Below, one piece after another: positions 8,291 to 13,968 of a DNA stretch of 16,503 bases. Below the pieces are notes generated by a model, which was not told the DNA's origin, did no database searches, and was given only the letters and a program-made list of their open reading frames with translations. Location of the stretch: assembly GCA_937873545.1 (NCBI GenBank), contig CALMWI010000088.1, forward strand, positions 1 through 16,503, in the 5' to 3' direction. Both the position numbers and the translations under genes were made by a program. Positions within the stretch are counted from its first letter, which is position 1, and each line of letters begins with the position of its first letter. The DNA comes from an uncultured bacterium. Lineage in GTDB: Bacteria > UBA4055.

Positions 8291-8321
8291 AAATAATAAA
8301 AATGTTGCATTTTCGCAACAT
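8291..8321 (-). terminator. Intrinsic terminator after ubiA
   Basis: On the - strand, ATGTTGC (8321-8315) pairs perfectly with GCAACAT (8308-8302) across a 6-base loop. A U-rich tract follows (TTTTTATTATTTT). It lies 21 bases past the ubiA stop and would end the nadA-ubiA operon before the lipoprotein gene. The short stem suggests partial read-through is possible. Confidence 0.65.
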
Positions 8322-8342
8322 GTAAATAATATTTCGCACCTG

Positions 8343-9170
8343 TTAAATCATGCCGAAATAAAATGCTATGATCCCGAAAAACATATCGAGCTTCATTACA
8401 AGGCTGAGTCTTTCATAATCGATCTTAGCGGGATCTTTTGAAAGTGAAAAAATAATGTAAACGAGGACAGGAAAAACACCGATGCTTAGTGTTAATGCAA
8501 AATTTACCGTGTAGCCTCCAAAAACCATCAGGTATGTCAGATAAAACACGAGCGTTATTATCAGCAGCTTTATTATATTTATTGTTCTGGGAATACCGAG
8601 CCTGATAGCCATGGTATCGGCTCTGTGATGTTTATCTCCTTCAAGATCGGCTATATCCTTTATTATCTCGCGGATAAAGTGAAAAAGAAAGGCTGATATC
8701 GCTAGAGGGATTATGAGAGTGAAGTTTCCCGTTGTAATACTGCAGAAATAAAAAAGGTATCCGCTTATACAAGCCACGACAAAATTTCCCCAGAACGGTC
8801 TCCTTTTTAAAAACGCTGTATAGAAAAGCAGGATCAGATTTACGAACGCAACCGCGGCGAATGAATGGGAACCAAGAAGGAACCCGGAAAGAAGCGAGCC
8901 GGCAACAAGTAACGAATACCAAATGTAAGCAGAGCTGATCTTCATGTTGCTTGAAGGAAGAGGGCGGGTCGGTTTGTTAATTGAATCAATATCAATATCG
9001 AATATGTCGTTGATGATATTTCCTGCACCGGCGGTCAATACCGTAGAAAGAATGATCAAGACAAGGTTTAAGAAGTCGAAATCTTCAGAAACAATAAAAT
9101 AAGCCGTCAGAGAAGCGAAAGCCGTTATTAATAGATTCAGAGGTCTTATGATCTGAAAATAATATTTCAT
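8343..9170 (-). CDS. UbiA-family prenyltransferase, digeranylgeranylglyceryl-phosphate-synthase-like
   Basis: Integral membrane prenyltransferase of 275 residues with about eight or nine hydrophobic helices. UbiA enzymes move a polyprenyl group from its diphosphate to an acceptor using two Mg-binding Asp motifs. Both are visible: NDIFDIDID (54-62, pattern NDxxDxxxD) followed by the conserved INKPTRPLPS, and DIADLEGD (172-179, DxxDxxxD). The wording of both motifs resembles the geranylgeranylglycerol-phosphate geranylgeranyltransferase branch found in archaea and in FCB bacteria. A quinone, heme or chlorophyll-type UbiA acceptor cannot be excluded, and no menaquinone or GGGP synthase gene is nearby to settle it. 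The ATG overlaps the stop of the rseC-like gene by four bases, so it is translationally coupled as the last gene of the nadA operon. Confidence 0.85.
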   Translation of the reverse strand: MKYYFQIIRPLNLLITAFASLTAYFIVSEDFDFLNLVLIILSTVLTAGAGNIINDIFDIDIDSINKPTRPLPSSNMKISSAYIWYSLLVAGSLLSGFLLGSHSFAAVAFVNLILLFYTAFLKRRPFWGNFVVACISGYLFYFCSITTGNFTLIIPLAISAFLFHFIREIIKDIADLEGDKHHRADTMAIRLGIPRTINIIKLLIITLVFYLTYLMVFGGYTVNFALTLSIGVFPVLVYIIFSLSKDPAKIDYERLSLVMKLDMFFGIIAFYFGMI

Positions 9171-9568
9171 AATTTTCTTATAGATCGAGGTTTGAAATAT
9201 TTTGATCTTGCGAGCAGTTTTTGGAGAAAGATCAGATCAGCTATTCCGGATAACAATCCGATTATACCGCCAGCTATCCCCGCAGTTTCAGTAGGTTTTA
9301 TGGAATAGCCGATATAGTAACCAGCGACAAGAAAGATCAAAGGTAAAATAAAAAGAAGAAAACCCGCGGTAAGTTTGGCTTGAGGCGGCAGGTCTATTTC
9401 GACTTTATCACCTTCATTTAAGCCGTATGTGTTTTCTATTTTGATCAGTGCGGGTCTGTCACCCGACATGCAAACCCCTCTGTTCTCACATGTCCTGCAT
9501 CCGGAATTAAGCTCCATTTCCAGGAACGCAAAATTACCGTCGGTTTTTTTTACAACCCCGTTATCCAT
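9167..9568 (-). CDS. RseC/MucC-family membrane protein (SoxR-reducing type)
   Basis: Small membrane protein of 133 residues. The N-terminal part carries the RseC cysteine pattern C-x2-C-x5-C (C24, C27, C33) and an EGDKVEIDLP beta-strand. Two transmembrane helices follow (about 69-89 and 93-114), then a basic tail. In Proteobacteria RseC works with the Rnf-like Rsx complex to keep SoxR reduced, or with the sigma-E pathway. Its role elsewhere is not settled. No rnf/rsx gene is present here. It starts 3 bases after the porV-like stop and overlaps ubiA by four bases, so it is co-translated with both. Start ATG at 9568 with TGGAAA about 8 bases upstream. Confidence 0.82.
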   Translation of the reverse strand: MDNGVVKKTDGNFAFLEMELNSGCRTCENRGVCMSGDRPALIKIENTYGLNEGDKVEIDLPPQAKLTAGFLLFILPLIFLVAGYYIGYSIKPTETAGIAGGIIGLLSGIADLIFLQKLLARSKYFKPRSIRKL

Positions 9569-9571
9569 ATA

Positions 9572-10546
9572 TCATTTCCAATTGTATGATAAGCTTGCTT
9601 TGTGAGTGTTGCCAAGATCCTCGAAATCAGGTCTGAATGCGTAATCGAGAATAAACCCCATCAGTGAAATTCCCGATCCTGCTGACCATGTATCGTCTGA
9701 ATTGTAGCCTCCGCGCAGACTGATCATTCTATATTTCAGTTCAAGACCGGCAGACATTACGATATCCATAGATCCGATCGATGTCAGCGAATATTCTTTA
9801 TAATCTTCTGTTCTGATCTTGGTACCTCCGATCAGTTTATAATCAGTCAGAAAATAATCCAGTCTTCCGTTATATTCAGCATTAAATAGTGCCGAGGGGC
9901 TGACGAATTCATTTTTTCCCGTTGTCCAGAACAGGGCTGAAGTTGTTATATCCTGGAGTTTTAATCCCATTGATAAACTGGGTGAATGCTTATATAAACC
10001 CGACATATCAAAACCAAGACCGGCTGCAGATTCTTCCTCAAATGTTTTATAAAGGAATTTAACTCCGGCTCCCCAGTTCATTTTCTCATTGTATTTTTTT
10101 CCGAGCGTAAGAAAAAAAGCGAATTCGTTGTCGCTTACTGAACCATCTCGAAGTATGGGGTTTTCCGGACTGACATCCTCTTCTTCATTTTCAAGTTTAG
10201 TCAGAGTGATCCCGTCAACATTCAGCCATATAAGCGCTGCGCCAACATCTGCGTTCAGATATTTAGTGTTATACGCAATGAACTCCTGTTGAACTATACC
10301 TTCGAATCTTTCGCTGTGTGAAACGGTCACGCCGTTCATATCAATTTCCGGGAGGAACGCGGGATTAAAGAAAACCGCGGCAGGAGTTTCAAAAGAGGTT
10401 AAGATGATGTTCCCGAGAGACAAACTTCTCGCATCGATTCCGCTGCTGATAAACTCTCCGGCGTATTTTCCGCTACCCAAGGCAGAAAATATCAAGGAAA
10501 CTATAACTGCCGGTATGATCTTTTTATTCTTGCATAAGTCTTTCAA
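9572..10546 (-). CDS. PorV/PorQ-family outer-membrane beta-barrel protein
   Basis: Predicted outer-membrane protein of 324 residues. It has a basic N-terminus (KNKK), a hydrophobic signal segment (IIPAVIVSLIFSALG) and then the PorV/UPF0164 hallmark region: GIDARSLSLGNI..., FFNPAFLPE. The rest alternates in beta-strand style and ends in a short aromatic strand (SLSYNWK), as outer-membrane barrels do. PorV proteins are type IX secretion components in Bacteroidetes, but many FCB genomes carry several paralogues of unknown role. The start is a TTG at 10546 inside the end of the preceding gene (23-base overlap), supported by AAAGGG 5 bases upstream. No in-frame ATG precedes the signal peptide. It sits in the middle of the nadA-ubiA operon. 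Confidence 0.8.
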   Translation of the reverse strand: MKDLCKNKKIIPAVIVSLIFSALGSGKYAGEFISSGIDARSLSLGNIILTSFETPAAVFFNPAFLPEIDMNGVTVSHSERFEGIVQQEFIAYNTKYLNADVGAALIWLNVDGITLTKLENEEEDVSPENPILRDGSVSDNEFAFFLTLGKKYNEKMNWGAGVKFLYKTFEEESAAGLGFDMSGLYKHSPSLSMGLKLQDITTSALFWTTGKNEFVSPSALFNAEYNGRLDYFLTDYKLIGGTKIRTEDYKEYSLTSIGSMDIVMSAGLELKYRMISLRGGYNSDDTWSAGSGISLMGFILDYAFRPDFEDLGNTHKASLSYNWK

Positions 10547-11156
10547 TTGAACCCTTTCCCTGTCTTATTATCTCTATTTCGTCACCGCTAATGTCGATGA
10601 CAGTTGAAAATTCAGGTTCGATCACTCCGCAGTCGATTATGGCGTCAACCTGTTTTCCAAAGATCCTTTCAATATCCACAGGGTCGGACAGCGGCAGAAG
10701 ATCACCCTCTATTATTTCAGAAAATTTATTCAAACTTGAACTTATCAGAGGGTTACCTAATCCTTCTACTAAAGCATGATCGATATTGTTCAACGGGATC
10801 CTGATCCCAACTTTTTTCTTCTCTCCGGAAACTGTTTTTGATACGGAATTCAAGGCTTTCATTACAAAAGTATATGGGCCGGGCAGGAATTCTTTGATGA
10901 TCATAAAACATTCTTTGGGGCATTCGGCATATTCGCTAAGCTGACTCATACTAGAACAGACGAATGAAAAGGTTTTTCTTTTATCGACTTTTTTAACCAT
11001 TATCAGCTTATCTAATCCCTTTTTATTGAAAAGATCGCAGCCGAAAGCATATCCTGTATCCGTCGGATAAATAATGACTCCGCCGTTCTTTAAAATATTT
11101 ACGACAGTGTCAACATCTCTTTTTTTCGGGTTCTCTTCATGCATCTGGATCATCAT
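10524..11156 (-). CDS. YrdC/Sua5/YciO-family protein, probable L-threonylcarbamoyladenylate synthase
   Basis: Cytoplasmic protein of 210 residues. TsaC/Sua5 enzymes make threonylcarbamoyl-AMP from threonine, bicarbonate and ATP, the first step of tRNA t6A synthesis. Visible family blocks are GGVIIYPTDTGYAFGCD (25-41), LPGPYTFVMKA, VGIRIP, SSSLN, and the closing VIDIS..EIIRQGKGS. The N-terminal (M)HEENPKKR and the overall wording are closest to the YciO branch common in Bacteroidetes. The usual KxR of TsaC reads as a Lys-rich stretch (KKVDKRK), so the activity is likely but not certain. It has no C-terminal Sua5 domain. It lies 17 bases after nadA and overlaps the porV-like gene. Start ATG at 11156, with AAAGGAA about 12 bases upstream; a second ATG directly follows. 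Confidence 0.87.
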   Translation of the reverse strand: MMIQMHEENPKKRDVDTVVNILKNGGVIIYPTDTGYAFGCDLFNKKGLDKLIMVKKVDKRKTFSFVCSSMSQLSEYAECPKECFMIIKEFLPGPYTFVMKALNSVSKTVSGEKKKVGIRIPLNNIDHALVEGLGNPLISSSLNKFSEIIEGDLLPLSDPVDIERIFGKQVDAIIDCGVIEPEFSTVIDISGDEIEIIRQGKGSIERLMQE

Positions 11157-11173
11157 AGGTTCTAATATTTCCT

Positions 11174-12130
11174 TTATTTACTTAATTCAAGCATTTTATT
11201 CAAAGCTTTCAGGGCTTTTTTTCTTGTATCCTCTTCAACAAATACCTCAAATTCCTCATTTAAAAGCGAATTATACACTTTAGAAAGTTTTGTCGATTTC
11301 ATTTGCAGGCACACAGCATGATCCGCTAAGGGATAAATTCTTTTTGAGGGAAATCTGAGTTGAAGGTTCTTCGCGATCTCTATTTCTGTTCCGATAATAA
11401 CACCGGCTTTTTCGTTCATATTTTCAATATTTTCTTCAACGAATTTTACGATCTGAGAAGTCGATCCGATAAAATCAGCTTTTTCTAGAACTTCCTTCGG
11501 CGATTCGGGATGAACCAGAAGAAGGCAGTCGGGATGCTCGTGTTTTGCAATAAAAATATCACCCACGCTGAACTCGTCGTGTACATAACAGTGGCCATTC
11601 CATAATATCATGTCCGCACCCGTGGTCATGCTGCAGTAATAGCCGAGGTTCTTGTCCGGAGTAAAGATTATCTTCCTGTCTTTATAATGATCGACGATCT
11701 TTACCGCATTAGCCGAAGTACAGATGCAGTCGCTTTCCGCTTTTACTTCAGCGGAAGAATTTATGTAAGATATAACTACAGCCTCAGGGTGCTTCGCTTT
11801 CAGTTTTCGCAGCCCGTCTGCGTCGCACATTGCAGCCATGGGGCACTTTGCGTTAATTTCGGGCAGCAGGACTTTTTTGTCAGGCGAAAGTATCTTCGCG
11901 CTCTCGGCCATAAAATCTACTCCGCAGAATACGATAATGTCCGCATCTGTCGCGGCAGCTTTTTTTGAAAGCTCTAAAGAGTCGCCGGTAAAGTCGGCTA
12001 CAAGCTGAACCTCAGAATCCTGATATGAATGCGCAAGAATGACCGCGTTCTTCTTTTTTTTAAGCTTAAGTATCTTCTCGATCAGTTCCTGTTTCGATAA
12101 TTCTTTTTTTGTATTTTTCGTACCGGGCAT
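11174..12130 (-). CDS. nadA: Quinolinate synthase
   Basis: NadA condenses iminoaspartate with dihydroxyacetone phosphate to quinolinate, the precursor of NAD. It is a cytoplasmic, oxygen-sensitive [4Fe-4S] enzyme. At 318 residues it is the short form typical of anaerobes and Thermotoga-like proteins. The three cluster cysteines are visible: C96 (AKCPMA), C181 (GHCYVH) and C274 (AVCLQMK). Other conserved blocks are ILAHSYQ (31-37), FCGVDFMAESAKIL (68-81), INSSAEVKAESDC (123-135), CTSANAV (137-143), TPDKNLG (157-163) and HPES (207-210). No nadB or nadC is in the window. It is the first gene of its operon, 17-24 bases behind a predicted transcription start. Start ATG at 12130 with AGGT 6 bases upstream. 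Confidence 0.97.
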   Translation of the reverse strand: MPGTKNTKKELSKQELIEKILKLKKKKNAVILAHSYQDSEVQLVADFTGDSLELSKKAAATDADIIVFCGVDFMAESAKILSPDKKVLLPEINAKCPMAAMCDADGLRKLKAKHPEAVVISYINSSAEVKAESDCICTSANAVKIVDHYKDRKIIFTPDKNLGYYCSMTTGADMILWNGHCYVHDEFSVGDIFIAKHEHPDCLLLVHPESPKEVLEKADFIGSTSQIVKFVEENIENMNEKAGVIIGTEIEIAKNLQLRFPSKRIYPLADHAVCLQMKSTKLSKVYNSLLNEEFEVFVEEDTRKKALKALNKMLELSK

Positions 12131-12153
12131 TTTGCGACCTGTTTTTTCGCATT

Positions 12154-12182
12154 AATATAGTCAAGTTATAAATTAATGTCAA
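12154..12182 (-). promoter_or_regulatory. Sigma-70-type promoter of the nadA operon
   Basis: On the - strand, a perfect -35 TTGACA (12182-12177) is followed by a 17-base spacer and the -10 TATATT (12159-12154). Transcription would begin near 12147, leaving a leader of about 17 bases before the nadA ATG. It lies directly after the tsaD-side terminator, so it starts a new unit. Confidence 0.8.
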
Positions 12183-12198
12183 ATATATAAGATATGAC

Positions 12199-12227
12199 AA
12201 AAAAAAACACCGCATTTTGTGCGGTGT
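12199..12227 (-). terminator. Intrinsic terminator after tsaD
   Basis: On the - strand, ACACCGCA (12227-12220) pairs perfectly with TGCGGTGT (12214-12207) around a 5-base loop. Eight T follow, up to 12199. It ends the tsaD transcript just before the nadA promoter. No T-tract follows on the + strand. Confidence 0.9.
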
Positions 12228-12271
12228 CTAACGGCAGTTCAATAATAGGGGGAGGATTATTTCAACTGCCG
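12199..12271 (-). ncRNA. Candidate 3'UTR-derived small RNA with C-rich loop
   Basis: Directly upstream of the tsaD terminator lies a second long hairpin. The outer stem is CGGCAGTT/AACTGCCG (12232-12239 with 12264-12271) and the inner stem AATAAT/ATTATT (12241-12246 with 12256-12261). Read on the - strand, the loop is CCTCCCCCT. A structured element with a C-rich loop followed by an intrinsic terminator is the layout of many small regulatory RNAs that bind Shine-Dalgarno sequences. A TATATT (12282-12277) would place a start near 12270, at the foot of the hairpin, but no good -35 is visible. It may simply be processed from the tsaD mRNA. The structure is clear; the RNA itself is a hypothesis. 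Confidence 0.35.
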
Positions 12272-12322
12272 GATATAATATACAATAAAAAATATGAAAA
12301 ATCTCATAAAAAAGTAATTATT

Positions 12323-13330
12323 TCATTCTGACAGATTTATGAACGGCACTGCATCCAGTGCTGGATCGAATTTAAAACCATCAATTCCGTATTTTTTTAT
12401 CTTCAGATATGCTGTCATTGCGACCATTGCGGCATTGTCAGTGCAGTATTTCGGGCTGGGATAGTAGAATTTCATTCTCTTTTTTACCGCCGTTCCGGAA
12501 ATCTTGGATCTCAGCATTGAGTTCGCCGATACACCGCCGGCAAGCACAACGGTTAAGCATTTATATTTATCCGCGGCGGCGAACAGTTTTGATACTAGCG
12601 AATCCGTTACAGAATCCATAAAAGAAGCTGCGATGTTGTTCATGTTTTTCTGAATAAAACTTTTATCGTGTTTCTCAATGTAATATTTCAAAGAAGTTTT
12701 TAACCCGCTGAAGCTAAAGTCGGTGCTGTTCTGCATGCCGCGCGGGAACGATTCGAAATCTTTGTCCCCCTGGCCGGCAAGTTCATCCAGAATTTTACCG
12801 CCCGGGAAACCGAGTCCCAGCATTTTTGAGACTTTGTCAATACATTCTCCGGCAGCGTCATCCCTAGTTTTTCCGCACAGTTCATATCTTCCCTGTTCGG
12901 GAACATAGATTATTTCCGTGTGTCCGCCGGATACTACAAGCACGATGAAGGGGTATTCGATCTCGGGGTGATCTATAAAATTCGCACAGATATGACCTTC
13001 GATATGGTTTACAGGCACGACAGGGATGTCCAGAGAAAAGGCTAGACCTTTGGCGAAATTTACTCCGACAAGAAGCGGACCGACAAGGCCGGGGCCGAAT
13101 GTTACTCCGACGGCTTCAATATCCTTCAAGCAAGCACCGGCATTTGAAAGAGCTTTATCGAGAACCGCGGGAAAATTCTTAAGGTGAGCCCTTGAAGCTA
13201 TTTCCGGGATCACTCCGCCGAATGCTATATGCTCAAGCTGGGTGTTAACCGCGACGGACAAAATTTTTCCGTCCTCAAGTACGGAAACCGATGTGTCGTC
13301 GCAGGATGATTCTATCCCTAGAATTATCAT
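12323..13330 (-). CDS. tsaD: tRNA N6-adenosine threonylcarbamoyltransferase TsaD
   Basis: Kae1/TsaD transfers the threonylcarbamoyl group from TC-AMP to A37 of ANN-decoding tRNAs, with TsaB and TsaE as bacterial partners. It is cytoplasmic, metal-dependent and nearly universal. The 335 residues match family length. Visible motifs are the N-terminal GIESSCDDTS (5-14), GGVIPEIASRAH (38-49), the metal ligands H109 and H113 (HIEGH), the ASKHA phosphate loop VSGGHTE (133-139), LAGGVSAN (263-270) and the metal-binding D298 (CTDNAAM). The start ATG at 13330 follows AAAGGG by 6 bases. It lies 10 bases after the 2H phosphoesterase gene. The C-terminal stop is followed by a hairpin and a terminator. 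tsaB and tsaE are not in this window; a probable TC-AMP synthase is encoded in the next operon. Confidence 0.97.
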   Translation of the reverse strand: MIILGIESSCDDTSVSVLEDGKILSVAVNTQLEHIAFGGVIPEIASRAHLKNFPAVLDKALSNAGACLKDIEAVGVTFGPGLVGPLLVGVNFAKGLAFSLDIPVVPVNHIEGHICANFIDHPEIEYPFIVLVVSGGHTEIIYVPEQGRYELCGKTRDDAAGECIDKVSKMLGLGFPGGKILDELAGQGDKDFESFPRGMQNSTDFSFSGLKTSLKYYIEKHDKSFIQKNMNNIAASFMDSVTDSLVSKLFAAADKYKCLTVVLAGGVSANSMLRSKISGTAVKKRMKFYYPSPKYCTDNAAMVAMTAYLKIKKYGIDGFKFDPALDAVPFINLSE

Positions 13331-13340
13331 TCGTTACCCT

Positions 13341-13874
13341 TTATAAAGAAATTATATCGTGGATCTTCCATCTGAAATCATCATCGAGAACAGTAAAGAA
13401 AATATCCTTAACCGTAAATCTCATGTCGGTATCTTTCATAAATCCTTCCAGTTGCTTCTGAGCTTTAAGAACAGACTCTTCTGTGGCGAAAGTGCCTATA
13501 GAAACATGCGGTATGAAAGGTTCAAGGTTTAAACCCTGGATGTTATCTGGACAGATTGCAGATAGTTTTGAGTTCATTTCATACAGTTCTTTGCAATAAT
13601 CCGGGGCGATATACAGAAAAAAAGGATCCTTAAAAAAACCGGTTTTTGTAAATTCGACCTGAAAGGGTTTGAAATTCCTTGCCGCCTCGACGGTATTCTT
13701 GCGATGCGTAACCCACATATCTCTAGTAATATAAGGAGGATACATTAATGTCAAATGAGGTTTCGGCATTTTGAAATATTCGTTAAACTGATTCTGCCAC
13801 GAGTATATTCTTTTTGTGATATCGTCGGGTAAAAATATGAACAGACCGCCGTCCCCGGGTTTTGATGCTTCCAT
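13341..13874 (-). CDS. 2H phosphoesterase (2'-5' RNA ligase-like) family protein
   Basis: Cytoplasmic protein of 177 residues with the paired histidine motifs of the 2H phosphoesterase fold: H40-L-T-L (PKPHLTL) and H123-V-S-I (PHVSIG), 83 residues apart, as in ThpR/LigT proteins. Such enzymes cleave or join 2'-5' or 2',3'-cyclic phosphodiester bonds, in RNA or small nucleotides. The true substrate of this branch cannot be read from sequence. It starts the tsaD transcription unit, with only 10 bases between the two genes, which suggests a tRNA- or RNA-related job. Start ATG at 13874 with AAAGG 6 bases upstream. It is divergent from the ABC-2/CPBP gene across a 94-base intergenic region. No clear promoter for this direction was seen. 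Confidence 0.82.
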   Translation of the reverse strand: MEASKPGDGGLFIFLPDDITKRIYSWQNQFNEYFKMPKPHLTLMYPPYITRDMWVTHRKNTVEAARNFKPFQVEFTKTGFFKDPFFLYIAPDYCKELYEMNSKLSAICPDNIQGLNLEPFIPHVSIGTFATEESVLKAQKQLEGFMKDTDMRFTVKDIFFTVLDDDFRWKIHDIISL

Positions 13875-13917
13875 CGTTCGCCTTTGTTTTACTTCGGGCG
13901 GTAATTTAAGAAAATAA

Positions 13918-13946
13918 TTGATATTTAGAAATTAAAAAATTATAAT
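13918..13946 (+). promoter_or_regulatory. Sigma-70-type promoter of the ABC-2/CPBP gene
   Basis: TTGATA (13918-13923), a 17-base spacer and a perfect TATAAT (13941-13946), in an AT-rich divergent intergenic region. Transcription would start near 13953, about 16 bases before the ATG at 13969. Confidence 0.75.
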
Positions 13947-13968
13947 TAACAAACTTTCGGGATCCGAT

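Noticed and set aside
8263..8310. Longer start of the lipoprotein gene at 8310
   Set aside because: It would bury the lipoprotein signal 16 residues in, and its codons overlap the ubiA terminator hairpin. The start at 8262 has a strong Shine-Dalgarno.
12240..12322. Small + strand gene behind the GGGGGAGG purine run
   Set aside because: The following ATG (12293) opens a frame of only a few codons. The purine run is better explained as the loop of the hairpin read from the other strand.
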